From: Thamnaconus septentrionalis
Taxonomy: Eukaryota; Chordata; Actinopteri; Tetraodontiformes; Monacanthidae
Assembly: GCA_009823395.1 (NCBI GenBank)
Contig: CM020519.1
Span: 17,167,501-17,231,500 of the forward strand
DNA length: 64,000 bases
Reading direction: 5' to 3'
The notes under the pieces are model-generated. The model saw only the letters and a list, made by a program, of their open reading frames with translations. It did not search any database and was not told the DNA's origin. The stretch's first letter is position 1. Each line of letters begins with the position of its first letter. Made by a program: the position numbers and the translations under genes. Below, one piece after another: positions 10,619-23,529 of this stretch.

Positions 10619-13600
10619 CTAGCTGGCCTCCACGCGCAGCTTCTTCCTGTTGGGCGGCTCCTCCACCTCCGACTCGGAGCTGGAGTCGGAGCCGCCGTCG
10701 AAAGCCGACACGGCGCTGCCTTTGGGGTTGGTGTACAGGCTGCTGCTGTCCGACGACGAGTAGCTGGCCTGGAGTTGCGTGGAGCCCTTCACCTTCTCCA
10801 GAGCGCGGACTGCCGAGGGGGGGGGAGACCATCAGCAGCCACATTTTCAATCTAGACTCAACACTTCCACCGCTGATTATTTCCTGGAGGGTTCCCACTC
10901 ATCGTCACCGACGACGTTTCAAGAAGCCTTCCATGACCTTGCAGAAAAATTTTCACGACCTCGCCCACAAAAGCTATGAATACAGAATTTTCAAACTTAA
11001 AGGTCCAGTGTCGTATTGCCATACTGCCCATAAATACAAACAAAGAGCAATAAGGCTCTTGCTCCTAGTTAGCCGCCATCTCGCGCCGCCGGACAGTGCC
11101 CTAAATATGTAACATGCCGTAACATGCTGTTAGAGATATGCGAAACCTTACCAATTACCTTGTGGACCTTTAAGGTAACCCACAGATAGGGGATGTGACT
11201 AAAACCACAGGCGGAGCTAGTCGGCTAACTGTGCTAATTCTGTTTACACCTAGTGGTTCAATAAGCCTCACTTTGGGTTCAGACAATTGCACCAAAGCAC
11301 CAACAAAAGTTTTCCAAAACTTTCAGCGATTGTACAAAAGGTTTTCCAAGACGGTGGGAACCCTGTTCATTTTAAAACCGCATCCGTCTTGCCGAGCACC
11401 GATCCAAAAGATGTTTCACAGGTTCAAAGCTTTTTTTTGCCATTGAAAAAAAGATGTTTTACTATTTTAGTGTCGAGCCAAACGACAGCAAGCTGGAGCT
11501 CGTCACTGGGTGCTGATCTCAGAATGCCAACACTTCAACAATAACCCTGACAGGTCTGCAGCCACGTGACAAGGGTTGTCCCGATCCGATATCGGATATC
11601 GGTCCGATATGAGCTAAAAAAGGAATATCGGATTAAGTCGGACGTCATCTTAAATCTCCGATATTAACACTCCGATAGAAAGCAGTCCATTCTACTCCGG
11701 CGAAAAAAGAATCTCCACATCATGCTCGGACTGCAGAAAGTGGAGATGGAGGAGTCAGGGTCATCACGAGTTTAGTTAACTGACAATATTGTTTTGCTGT
11801 TTTTTTGTTTCTGCTCTCAGTTGTTTTCAGAATGTACGAGCAGTAAACTTGTTAATTTGTTTTGAATTGTTTGCACTATAAGTTATTTGGGTCATTGTTC
11901 ACGGCCTCCTGATTTATTTTTTAATTTATTTTTTCTATTCCGCAGTTTTAATAATTGTTAATAATAAGTGGTATGTTCTCCAATACAACTGTTTTGACTC
12001 TTATTCTCTGTTTGAGTAATATCACTTGATGCTGCCTTTTTTAACACTCCACACTACAGAATAAATAATGAAAGTATGTTTCATTTTGTAGCATGCTGAT
12101 ATCGGATTGATATCGGTATCGGCCGATATTCAAGGTTGAAATATCGGTATGGTATCGGCAGTGAAAATATAGTATCGGGACAGCCCTACATGTGACAATC
12201 GGAGGGTTTGTGGATTTGCCTTTGCAGTTGTGCCTCCCCTCCGACTTCCTGGAACGGCACCAGAAATAAATGCTGATAAATCAATCCAGAGGCCGTCCCA
12301 GGTTACTGTTTAATCACTGCAACAACCACAGCCTCGTGGCTCACGCTCAGGGTTCTCTACTGAATGAAGCCATGGCCGGGGGGACTTTGGCCGTATCGCT
12401 CTTTCAGTAACTCACTGTACGTGTGACTTGTAAAGATTCTCCAGCGGCTAAAATTGCTGCTGGAAAAAAAAAAAGAGTAAACTTTGGTATTGGTGTTTTT
12501 GTTGCCACTTTTACCTTTCAGAGCGCAAAAGCCAGCGCTGTTAAATCTCAGAGTTCTGACGGATGCTGAATGATTTAGTAACAAGTTGGTGGGGGGTGAA
12601 AAGGAGGGGAGGGCGGGAAAGAAACAGAAAGTGAGGCGGGTGCGTACCTTGCTGCTCCAGCAGTGCGTTCTGCCTCTTCAGGTCGTCTATGTCCTGCTGG
12701 TGTGTGTGATTTTTTCGTCTCATGTACTGGATGTACTCTGTGGCTTTGTCTAGGATTTGAGCTCGAGACGCCTGTTTGGCAGACTGCTGTTAGTGACACA
12801 TGCAGAAAGTAAAGCAATGACGTCACGAGGTTTCAAAGTCACATTTTGGAAGAAAAAAAAAAGAAAAATCACAAAAAACAAGAAGAATTTCTGCCTCAGC
12901 GCCCAACTACCGCTGCTACTCAAACTACCGCATGAATTCAACCGGTGTTAAACACGCCCCCCCTCACTCGTCCAGACAAATCAAACACGCCTGCTGCAAA
13001 TTGAATTGGTATCGGTTGAAAACCAATCGCAAACTGCCGGGATAAGAGAACACATTAGGGATGCACCCATACCCAGCGCGTCAGGACCGATACCAGTACC
13101 TGTCATTTACATACATATACAACTGGCATAAGTGTCGCGGTATTAGCACGTATTTTACGAATACAAAAAAAAATATTCAACTCCAGTATCGGTGCTGATA
13201 CCACACACTGGTGGTATCGGTACTGATACCACACACTGGTGGTATCGATACTGATACCACACACTGGTGGTATCGGTGCTGATACCACACACTGGTGGTA
13301 TCGATACTGATACTAGTAAAACGTGCTGATACCACAACAGCGATACCTGTTATATATGTATGTAAATGATAATTTTGTTAAATTTGTGTTTGGAAAGACA
13401 TGCTGAGGAATGTTGTTCAAGTAACACAACATCTGTGGAAACACATATTTAAAAAAGTAATTCTACAATGTGTAATGGCCTTATTAAGCACTCAGTATCA
13501 GTTCTTGTACTCTACTGGTTCTGTAAACAAGCGGCATCGGCTCACTCCTATGCACAGACACAGTAACAGGCAGCTGAGGCAGAAATATACATTGCATTGC

Positions 13601-16600
13601 ATTTACACACAATCATTTGCCGTTGTTTTTTGTTAATCTGGTGACCATCAGTGACACCGACTCCCACTTTTATGCATCTACACAAAGTGTCCCTGCACAA
13701 ACACACTGACAACCACCGACAGTAACAATGCACAGCAGCGGCTCCTGAAGCCCCGACCTGCTCCCGTTCTCAGCTCCGTCCTGCGGGGAGGCCAGGCAGT
13801 CGGCTGTCTTTGAGGGTTTGGTCCTCGGCCGTCGTGTTTCCCTTCACATCCTGCCCTGCTTCCTCTCACAACACAGAGCGCGTCGGCCTCGGCCACTACA
13901 AGACGCTGCTCGCGATCCGTCTCCAAGCAGCTGTCGCAGCATTTTACGGACCTGGCCGTGAGCCGTAGTCCAAACAGAAAGTGGAGCAGTGGTTCTCAAC
14001 TGGTGGGCTGTCAGGACCCACATCTTTTCCTTATAGTGAAGTCGCGGGCCAAATTTATTCCACAGGCGCTTCAATTTATTCCATGAAAATAAAAACGCTA
14101 GCCCACTTTCCATCATGTCTAATAAATTATTGAAATGATTAAACTGAACTGTGTCCCGCTGAATAAATGCCCATTATTTTCTCTATAAATATATAGACAT
14201 ATATTTTAAAATCCCTTTAAAAAGAAAAAAAAAGAAAAAAGAAAAGAAAAATGCCCATGAAGCCGCAACCCGATCAAACCACCGCCGCCACCCGACCCAC
14301 TTTTGGCTCGCAACCCACCAGTTGAGAACGGCCGCTCTAGGCGGCTTTTCGTGCTCTCGTGGATGTCAAAACAGGAAAAGAGCAACAGAATTTGCCCATA
14401 ATAACTTCCTGAAGCGGGCCCAAGTATTTGGACGACAATCAGCGTCTCGCTGGCTGTCTTGAGCCTCCTCCCAGTCGCACACTCACACTGCTGCACTCAC
14501 AAGCCCAGCCAGAGTGCGTGCGTCCTCCTTGACGCCAACACCGCGGGAAACACTTTCAACTCTGTGTCCTTGTAACGGTTGCATATTTAACTTGCCACTT
14601 TTGAAACTTGTTTTGACTTTCTTTATTCCTCGTAATGCACCAATCACGCCGGGTTCTGCCGCGTCAACATTTCACTGCCATGTAAGGTGAAATGTGAAAA
14701 ACAAAACGTTCCTCCACATCATGGCTCGTCTTGAAGCGAGAGCTCGGAAAAATGACGCGTTCAAAATGGCTTCCATGAGGCTTGCGTGTGTGTGTGTGTG
14801 TGTGTGCGTGCGTGCGTGCGAGGACCTTCACCAACCTTTTCTCCCTGCAGGGCGGGCACAGAGTCCCGCAGGCTGTGAAAGCTGTCTTTGATGTGGTCCC
14901 TACGCTTGCGCTCCAGCGCATTGTGGTGTGCCCGTTTGTCTGCCTGCAATGACAAGAGAGTCACAAGGCCTTCAGCCCCGGCGGCACAAGCAGTTGCGGC
15001 AGGGAGCAGGGGGTTGGGGGGCGGGGGGGGGTTCCGTCGCCAAGACATTTGAAGGAAAAAGAAAAGAAGAAAAAAGAAAGAAAGAAAGAAAAAGGGGGGG
15101 CAAATACTGACGGTCGAGGACCACAACGAAGCGGCCTTACGAGGGCGCGGTAGAAGGCGTTTGTTACCGACCCGGGAGGGGTGCCGATGCTCTTTGTGAC
15201 ATCACAAAGGGCGCGCTTCCGGAGCCGCGTGCAATTTCGGAAAAAGCGGCGCAAGCAGAAGAAGCCAAGGACAGACGTTGCTCTTCTCTGAGGGGCTCGC
15301 GGCCGGCGTGAGTCACTTTGCAGCAGCATATTTTTTAAAGAAGCTCACCTGACAGTGGCCCGAATATCGAACGCGCTGTCAGTTGGGCTTCCTTAAGGAA
15401 AAAAATGACACGCTGTGAAGGCAGGAGATCCGAGCTTCCCAGGACCAGGATTCCAGTTTCCCCACGTTTTTTTAAGGCCAGACCGCCGTGGCCTCCAATC
15501 ACGTCTGACTCCGCCCCAACCCGAGTCACCGCCGGGCCTGAGACGGGCCGCGGATCGTGTGGCTCCGCCCCCTCATTTCCATTCAGACAACTCGGACTAT
15601 TCCGATTTGAATAGTCGCGTTTAAAAGGCGGGACAATAATCCTGAAGCAAACTGCATCGCTGGCGTCAGCTGACCCAACACATCCAAACCCAAAGCCCAG
15701 CAGGTTTAACACAACCCTACAACCAACAAGGTAAAGCCTGAAAGTGCAGCCGCCAGTATCAAATTAAAAAAGTGGGTTAAATCCTAAGAAATTAGAAAAA
15801 AGTCCAGCGACATAATGAAAGTCTGGTGATTCCACCGGCTGGTCTGGTCGCTCCTGTGGTTTGTGTTGCACAAGAACCGGAACAACAAACAGGCCAGGAG
15901 ACACCCCAGAACCACGTGCCTCCTTCTGACACACACACACACACACACACCCTCCATTAACCCTGGCATAAACACACTAGACTGGTATGGGTGGCATGTG
16001 CTCCTATGAGCGAGGAGGCGGGAGCTTCAGCGACAACATGCAGTCCACTTCCTGTGTCTGACTACAACTGCATGCCTTCAATTTTAACTTATTTTTGTTA
16101 ATATAAATAATGTGAAATGAAACACGTATTTATCAACACTTATTTATAAATGTAAATAACTTTAAAAAAATTACTTCCAAGGAAGTACATGAATGAATGA
16201 ATGAATAAATGGATAAAATGACTCCATGCACTCCTGCTTCAGTTGATCTGTTCTCGTTCTGGTTGGCCGCCCAGTTTCAAGGTCTGTGTTCATCCGCGTT
16301 CTTCTGTAAAATACGATGCCGCTTTAGCAGGAAGTGGGGCGGTAGACGGGTTGCGTCCGCGGCACGCCACATACAGTAGGTGTGGCAGTCAGTCGTCCAT
16401 GACAACATGGATCACGAGGCAAGATCCATCATGTTGTACGGGCTGAGCCGTCTCAATTACAGGGGGGTGGAGGGGGGGGGGGAGCAATGTGGACAATCAT
16501 CCAGGGTGTTGTTTTCACATGATGGCTGACAACAAGCAGCGCAGTCCTTTTGTGACTCACGTGAATCAGAGTTAAACATTAAACACAGGCGTCCAGTGAG

Positions 16601-18544
16601 TGCCGTGAATGCCTGTGTTTGTCAAGTGCCCGTCGGCTGCACGGCCGCACAGTGGACGGACAAACGGACGGACCTGCGGGTTTTCGGCCATTTCAATTCG
16701 GCGTGAACGCGCTGCAACACGTTTCCTCCCAGCTGCGTTCGAACGCAGCGCGGAGGCAGAGCCCAGAGTAGACTTGACACTCGGCCCAAAAGATAAAACG
16801 ACAATTAGGGTGGAAAACTGATTAAACAGATAAATGGAAAGCATTCGCACGCACACACACACACACACAGGAAAAGTTCTGTTGCTTTCTCCACCTGTCT
16901 CTTTCCCAGCCCAGCATGCCCACGTCCTTACAACTGCCCCACCCAGCTCATTACACGGCCATCAGCTCGCCTCGGCATCACCTTCACATCAGCATCACAC
17001 ATTTGAAGCTGCCGTTTAACAGTCAAGCCAACATTCCACCCTCCTAAACGCAAAGCACCAAATGTCAGACACAAGGCACTGATGGGTTTGGCAGTAACTG
17101 TAACTGTATCTTTAGTGTAGGGTTAAGCTAATGCTGCAGTGACCTTGCCAGAAAGTTCTGGTTTTCCTGATTTAAAACTACATGCAACATCACGAATAAG
17201 CTCAGAGTGTTGCTAGCGCTGGGCGCTAACAGTAGCATCAGCGACGTTTTATTCCAGCGAATGAACGCTCATATGAACATTAGCAGCCAACATGCACAAC
17301 AATGCACGTGCTGCGATAGTAAAGCATAAAGAGAAGCAGCAAGAAGAGGACGAGGGGCTCACACCAACGCCGTCTCACTTGTGCCCTTTCACTAGCAGAT
17401 GCTACTAAATCTTAAACATTGGGCCTCTGACGAAAAATCAACACCTAAATGTGTTTACAGCTTTTGTGTAATTACATTATCATTGTTAAAAACCAGAACA
17501 GTGGGCGTGTCCAAGCTCCGACCAACTTCCAGTCGAAACCAGAGCCGCAAATTGTAAAACACATTCCAGAGAGGCTGCAGGTGGTTCCTGTGTTGTATAT
17601 GCGTGACATCAAAAAGAATTTCAATGATATGGCAGCTTTGCATTACCAGTCAATCTAGTCACATTACATAACTGCTCCTAGGATGGTTTAGAAGATCCAG
17701 CCACTTCCTGTCTGCGGAAGCAGCCCCATATTCTCCATATGAAAGGCTACACTGTTGTCGGAGAGCTTTACAAAAAACAAAAAAACACTGCTAATAGTGG
17801 AAAGAATAGTAAAGGCTTATGGGGGGAAAAACTATGTCCATCATTGTCATACAGTACAAAATACAAACATCCGTCGAAAACCTAGTGTTACGCGGGCAAA
17901 GATTGTTTGAAGCCGTATTATTCATCTGAATGCCTGTATGTCCATTAACAATTAGTTGTCACTCTGCTCTCCAGTATCAAACTTAACGACTCAAAAAACC
18001 AAGACATGGGCGACAATTCAGGTCTGGGAAATGATGGAAATTCACAGCACATCTGAGAATTTCATGTGGACCCTGCAATTTAGGGTAATTTGTATTTACG
18101 CCGTCGGGCATGTTTGATGCAATTGCATACATTTAGCTCAAATGTTATGGTATGGATTGAGGGACTCAGATAAGCTTTCCCAGCCATCAGAACATGAGGG
18201 GGGAGAGAGAGAGAAAAAACACATCGGAACTGAGATCCGAGGGTCGGCCAGAATGCAGCGTGTTTACGTTCCCGCAGGAATATTACACATATCGGCGCTG
18301 ATCGCTCCCTGGAGGAACATATTGCAAATTGTCGCCGTTTGGCAGTGACGCTGTGCAGCCTGTGCATCAAACCGAGTCGTCGTGCGCGGGTTATTTTATT
18401 TATTTTTTCCTTTCCTTCCCCTCTCGCCGTACGCGATGCAGCTATACGTCATTCATTTAGCGCTGACAGCCCCTTAGGTAACCTGCACGGAGAAGATGGC
18501 TCTAACCACCGGCTGCAAAAACACAAGGAAAACATCCACCACCA

Positions 18545-18577
<33 letters not shown>

Positions 18578-19674
18578 GCAGCCGAAGGCTCCGCCGAATA
18601 GATGCGGGCGCTATTTTTCTTTAACTGTGCGTGCATGCAACAGCCTCTCTGTCACGATTTTTTTTTTTTTCCACCCTCTCGTCTCTCCCGCATCGTCGTC
18701 GTGAATGCGGCGTACGTGTGAACGGCTCCTGACCTAGATGTGTTATTTAGCAAGGGGGGGGGGACCCGATCACAAGCGACGGAGTCCCCCGCGGTGGGGG
18801 GCGGGCGAAAAGCCACTTCGAAGCGTCCGACGAGCTCCTCCTCGGCCGGGCCAGCAGCCTTTTATTTGTATGATGAGTGAGGGAAAGAATGAAATATGAA
18901 AGAAAGAAGGGAAGAAAGAAAAGCCGCCGTGGTGACGGGTAAAGCTTTGGTCTAAATATAGCCGCCGTGTCGCCACTATCTCCCTATGGCCGCCAAACAC
19001 ACAGGATGGGGGGATACCCTGCAGTGCACTGCCGTCGGGTGACGCCGAGCAGCGACTGGACGTTGCATTTGCACTTGAATGGAGCAGAGATAAACGGAGG
19101 ATTTCCGTGCGCACATATTGGCTTCGCTGCGCCCGATGCTGCAGTTGGTCCACAAGCAAGTAAATCACACAATCTCAATGAGAAGGTGGTGGGGGAAAAC
19201 AATCAGTCTCTTACCATGTAACGTTTGAATATAAAAAGTAATACCCCTGATAAACAATTTCACTTAGCAAAACCTTTGCCGATATTGGAGCCATCCCCGC
19301 CACCCCCCTCATCTTTACGCACCACATTGTGATATCTCGGCGAGTCTTCCTGCAAAGAAACAGAACAAAAAGTACAATTGTAGCCACAATTCTCCAGCAA
19401 ACCTAACTCTTTCGCTGAGATCTATAAAAAAAAGATTTTCTTTTAGCAAATTAGCATGTCCGTATGCCTAGAAATATTACTGTACGTTACTTGTAGAAGA
19501 AGGAAAATCCCGATAAAGATCAGATAGAAACCCTCAACTAGCCAGCTTATAGCTAGCCGAGCCGCTAGCTCAGCTAAAAAAAAAATCGGCACATAGCAAA
19601 ATAACACGTCTGAAAAGGCGAGAAGTGGCCATACTCACGTCACTATCGACTTCGATGTCATCGTTATCGCTCAT
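10619..19674 (-). CDS. max: MAX, bHLH-leucine-zipper partner of MYC/MXD/MNT (complete, five exons)
   Basis: Nuclear transcription factor that dimerises with MYC or MXD proteins and binds CACGTG E-boxes. Exons in coding order: 19639-19674, 19323-19349, 14836-14943, 12648-12771, 10619-10809. Lengths 36, 27, 108, 124 and 191 sum to 162 codons (161 aa against about 160 in human). It begins [12 protein letters not shown]. Exon 2 gives the optional nine-residue insert EDSPRYHNV. Exon 3 carries the basic region and helix 1 ([20 protein letters not shown]). Exon 4 carries helix 2 and the start of the zipper ([15 protein letters not shown], then [12 protein letters not shown]). Exon 5 holds the rest of the zipper and an acidic-basic tail with [10 protein letters not shown] before TAG. 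The H-E-R DNA-contact residues are intact. Exon 2 has a weak GTGCGT donor and is phase 0/0, so it can be skipped in frame. The gene converges on fntb. Confidence 0.97.
10997..11173. mobile_element. TTAA-ended MITE (short copy)
   Basis: Begins TTAAAGGTCCAGTGTCG and ends with its inverted partner TGTGGACCTTTAA. The internal stretch about 11056-11094 matches, in inverted orientation, part of the related copy at 51436-51890. Lies in max intron 4. TTAA targets are used by piggyBac and Kolobok-type elements; the superfamily is not decided. Confidence 0.6.
11572..12189. mobile_element. TIR transposon with AGGGTTGTCCCGAT ends (about 618 bp)
   Basis: The left end is AGGGTTGTCCCGATCCGATA. The right end reads TATCGGGACAGCCCT, its inverted partner. 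Flanks ACGTGACA (11564-11571) and ATGTGACA (12190-12197) look like an 8-bp duplication with one mismatch, which suggests a hAT-like element. Subterminal GATATCGG repeats are present. No transposase ORF. Lies in max intron 4. Confidence 0.65.
13057..13551. mobile_element. TIR element related to 4459-5213, inverted, with internal minisatellite
   Basis: The left end is AGGGATGCACCCATACC and the right end GGCATCGGCTCACTCCTATG is its imperfect inverted repeat. TAATGGCCTTATTAAGCAC (about 13471) is the reverse complement of the shared internal block in the 4459 copy. Lies in max intron 3. Confidence 0.6.
13197..13316. repeat. 28-bp minisatellite
   Basis: More than four tandem copies of a 28-bp unit containing CCACACACTGGTGGTATCG, starting at 13201, 13229, 13257 and 13285. 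Units alternate between GGTACTGATA, GATACTGATA and GGTGCTGATA. Each unit contains the dyad TACCACACACTGGTGGTA. Confidence 0.85.
13987..14335. mobile_element. hAT/Charlie-like MITE
   Basis: Starts CAGTGGTTCTCAACTGGTGGG and ends CCCACCAGTTGAGAACGGCC, the classic Charlie-type terminal inverted repeat. A clear target-site duplication was not found. Lies in max intron 3. Confidence 0.65.
14788..14820. repeat. (GT)n microsatellite next to max exon 3
   Basis: GT/GCGT run ending about 15 bases beyond the max exon 3 donor (minus strand: CA-rich tract right after the donor region). Intronic CA repeats close to donors can affect splicing. Confidence 0.8.
14944..19322 (-). other. max: max intron 2, no further exon seen
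   Basis: A 4.4 kb intron. It holds purine-rich tracts (15052-15095), a CA run (15931-15951), a GC-rich patch at 15440-15560, and a CAG-rich stretch at 18541-18581. I found no additional coding exon on either strand. Confidence 0.6.
18541..18581. repeat. (CAG)n trinucleotide repeat
   Basis: About 13 CAG/CAGAAG units on the plus strand in max intron 2 (CTG on the transcript strand). Confidence 0.85.
19323..19349 (-). other. max: max micro-exon 2 (27 nt, alternatively spliced in the family)
   Basis: The acceptor is TTTCTTTGCAG and the donor is GTGCGTAAAG. It encodes the nine residues EDSPRYHNV between the acidic N terminus and the basic region. In mammals the matching exon distinguishes the long and short MAX isoforms. 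Phase 0/0 keeps the frame with or without it. Confidence 0.85.
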
Positions 19675-20160
19675 TCTTCGATAAAATAGTCTAGTTTGAG
19701 GGGACGGTTGACTAAAAAAACAACATGAATCAGTTTTGCACCACACGGCGCTCCGACACAGCCTGCTAACTAACTGCTCGCGTTCTGTTTGGACAGAACC
19801 GAGGTGTACGCTCCCGTCTCCACGTGACTACACCGCACACATTGGCTGCCGCTGTGTTCGCACGCATGCGCAGCACTGAAGGGGCAAATGGGAGCTGTAG
19901 TTACTCAACCGGCATTTCAGTGTACTTGTTTGGAAGACTGCCACGAATATCATGAAATTGAGAACACAAACGTGAAAATAACTTCGGTTCTACTACTGAA
20001 TTATAATACATGCTAGTTAGGCGTCACCTTTTTTTGAGGATAGAATGACATTTTGACGTGTAAACTACAACCCCCAGCGTCCTCCAGCAGGCGGTTTACG
20101 TCACAGTAGTCTTTTGCTACACAGGCATTGTGGGAACTGTAGTTACCGTCGTGTTTGTAT
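19675..20160 (-). promoter_or_regulatory. max: max promoter region with E-box, NRF1-like and ZNF143-like motifs
   Basis: The region immediately upstream of the max start codon is GC-richer than its surroundings and has no TATA box. Motifs read directly: E-box CACGTG at 19821-19826; an NRF1-like CGCATGCGCA at 19863-19872; and ZNF143/Staf-like sites GGGAGCTGTAGTTA (19890-19903), AACTACAACCCCCAGCG (20063-20079) and GCATTGTGGGAACTGTAGTT (20124-20143). A second CACGTG lies at 20193-20198. These are typical of housekeeping promoters. Function is inferred. Confidence 0.55.
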
Positions 20161-20199
20161 GTCACAGTAGCCTAACAAGGCCAGGGTTGAGACACGTGG

Positions 20200-23100
20200 A
20201 TTTAAGGAATATCGTCGGGTTAGGTTAAAGCGTCATTCAAGTCAGACGCGGTTGTTAGGATATTCAGCGGGTCGTTGACTGTATGAGCCCATCAAAAAGG
20301 CAGTTTATTTAAGTCTGTCTTTTTAAAGTGACTTTTGCTTTTTTTTTTTTTTTTTTTGCAGTTTGCATTATGTAAGATTTTAAAAGCATTCAGATGTTTG
20401 TTTTTTTTGTTGAAAAAAATGCATATTGAAAAAAATAAATAATTACAATTTGTTTTTTGGTTGGCAAGTTTGCACGTGACTTTTCTATATTTATATTCTG
20501 TTGTTATTCAAGTCTGAAAAATAAAACACCTGACACAATGCAATGCTCAATAATATAGGGTTAGGGTTTGGTTGGACAGGTTTTAGTGAATGATTGAACC
20601 TGAATAATAAATACAGGTCCACGGCCTTATTTTGTGTGCATAGTTTCCCTCATTGTTTTTTTTTTTGTTTGTTTGGTTTTTTTTTCACACCGGATACCCT
20701 TTCAGTACAACTCACATACATGTCATGTTGGCGGACGTGTCTGACGCCAGATTGGGGGCGAAACTGCGGTTAATCTGCTCTGGTGCTTCCTTTTTCACCA
20801 AATTGTACTGTAGATAAGGAGCTTACACTGTGGATTATTTTGTGCTGCAACAGCAGGTCAGCAAATGTGTAAAGAAGAAGGGGGGAAAAAACAAGCTGGC
20901 AGCAGCCTCATCCATTCGCCGAGCAGGTCAAGAGGCCACATCAGCTGCAAGTGACACCCTACCTTCCATCAGCTTCCATCCAGCAGACAAACATTTAGAC
21001 CTTTGTTGACACCTACTCTACTTTTTGTAGCTCCTCTTTTCTATTTCACATCCGACATATCTTGCATCTACATAAGCATATATGTCACCCTGCCATTCTG
21101 TGCCTTAGATAACCAATTTTAACAAAGCTACAGGGCCAAACGTAGTCATCCAAGAATTATGGCGTGTAACTGTATCCCATGTGGAAGATGACAACTCAAG
21201 AAGGCCAGGCTTTAATAATGCATCTGAAACAGCGAGGCCCGTAGTGAGAATGGGTGTCGACAGGCGAGCATCCAGCTCTATTTGTGCGTCACTTCTTCTG
21301 TGAACCGCCGTCAGGTAAACAGGGAAACAGCACGATAATGAGCGAGTGCTAAGGAAACCAAGTGTTTTCCCATTTGCTCTCTGCCACACCCATAATGCTT
21401 CTCCCCCTGGGTCTGAGCTGAGTTATGAAGTGTTTTAGCACCATTTCTGCCCATTAGATTCAGGCTCGGGGGTGCTCAGGCATTGATTAGCTGTGGTGGT
21501 GTCAGAAGGAGGGAAAAAAGTAGTAAAAAATTCAGGTATGTGAGGCAGTAGGCTATAATTACAATAGGGGAGGTTGAGCAGCCCAGGCACAGAGGCTCCC
21601 TCCCCTCCCCCAAGTCCTTACAGGGCTGGCCTGTTAAACCATTAAAATGCCCTCCTTTTGTCCCCTTGCAGCATATTGCAGACTACACTGGACTACACTT
21701 GTTCTTGCCATTGTTGTCGACGCATGACTTGTGAAAGGGGAGCAGAAGGGGCCGGGGGGTGCATTGTCAGATATGGCATCGAATTAAGGTTGAATCGGTT
21801 TGCTTCGTCTCATGGTGATCTTAGAAGGAGCGCAAGTCTAGTTTTAAAAATCATTTTAAGAAACCCATCTGTTAGTCGGGGGTGAATTTATGGTAATGTA
21901 ATTCCCAAGGGATTCAAATATTTAATGTGTCATCTTGAATGAGGGTCAAATGTAAATGTATTATTGCTTGTGGTGACTATGGTTTATCATATACCTACTA
22001 ATGTATGGTTTAGTCACTTTAAGCAAAATGACACCAATACACTTGTGAAGTTATGTGAAGATAGATGTAAACTGGTCAGGTTTGAGTTTAAATTAGGTAT
22101 GACCTGATAGTGTAATATTCTAAAGCCTAATATATAAATAATAAAAAAAACCCACCACATTTATATTTACACTTCAATGTTTGTGACCAAACACAACAAC
22201 ATAAAAGTTCCCAAATATTTTGGATTTCATTAAATGATACTGTATGATCAAACTTGAACCACAGAGTAATGCATTTTTTGGCCGCCTGCTGAACCAAGTT
22301 ACAGCTCAATTACAAAGTTTAAAATAAGGTCAATGCAGCTGTGTGTTCATTCTATACTATACTCTTACCAAAGTGAAAACCACCAAAAAGCCACAATCAA
22401 AGAGGTCCCTCTGCTTTCAAAATGTGAGCATTGTGAAGAAGAGGACTGCTTGAATACGAGCTGCATCTTGACATTTATCTATTTGTCATGTATTACTGTG
22501 TGTCTTTTGTGCTTAGTCACCTTGCCAGAGAGCAGCACGTTCTGCAAGTACTCAAACAATGAACAGTTAGACAAGTGAAGAGAAGGTCACTTGTAAAGGT
22601 TGTAGTACATTTTAGGGGCATTCTGAAATTTTATCACACAGCCTAATATCTACTAAACAACAACTAAAACAGATATGATTCTTTCAACTTACATGGACTG
22701 TAAATAGTTGAGTCAGCATAAATAGTTATTTTAATTTAGCTGTATTCAGTGTATGTTATACTAACTCTGTTTAAGCTCTGTCAACATTCGTGGTAACTGA
22801 TAGAAGAAAATATCTGAATGCTGCTAACTTATTGACTATTACAATTAAGATCAGTCTTAATTGGAAAATGAATGAGCGACTGTTGCTTTGACCTTTAGTT
22901 TTCCACCGATGACTAACTGCTAGCTTATGAATCCTACCGGACTGGATCCATTCAAGCTGATCATAGCCCCGACACAAAGCCAAGGTTTCTGCTACTGACA
23001 TATTTAAGTGAGTCAACATGAGTATTCAACAAGCGAGAATGTAGTTAGTTTAGTACGGATCACAGTCAGGTTTCCTGGAAATGACCTGATATACAGCAAG

Positions 23101-23500
23101 CGTTCCACGTTCCTCCTCATTTGTAAATGCAGAGCAGAGTTTCCTTCACAGGAGACGATCTGCGGCCGTATCGGCAAGAGCCAGTGGAAGCTTCCAAGAA
23201 TCTTGGCACGAGCGCTCGAGCAGCAATCTGGGAATTGTGCGTCATTTCTGATCATGTGCGGTGAGTGTACTTGGCAGGAGCCGCCCTGCCAGCTGGCCGG
23301 AAGGCCGTTGCCAGCGAGCCCGTCCACACGACTGCTTGTCCACTTTGCAGGGCAGCAACACCCCAGAGTCCTTATGAGCACATTTACTGGCTCGTTTTTG
23401 CATGTCAGGGAATCTCTAAAGGCCAATAATGAGCAGCCTAAAAAAAATCATTTAGCTGTAAGTTTAAAGATGGTTGGTAATGTTTTTTTGGTTTAACATA
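20200..23500. other. Intergenic sequence, no gene recognised
   Basis: Between the max promoter and the retroelement at 23530. It contains poly-T runs (20338-20358), an AT-rich stretch (21900-22350) and scattered short ORFs with no family resemblance. No CpG-rich promoter or RNA gene was recognised. Confidence 0.5.
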
Positions 23501-23529
23501 CTCGGAGCTGCATCGCTCTCTATGGGCAC

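Noticed and set aside
18339..18704. Plus-strand ORF with a poly-Gln run
   Set aside because: Created by the CAG repeat in max intron 2; no supporting splice sites or homology.
23008..23496. 162-codon plus-strand ORF before the retroelement
   Set aside because: No recognisable family or splice context; the opposite strand is also open over the same stretch, which suggests chance.
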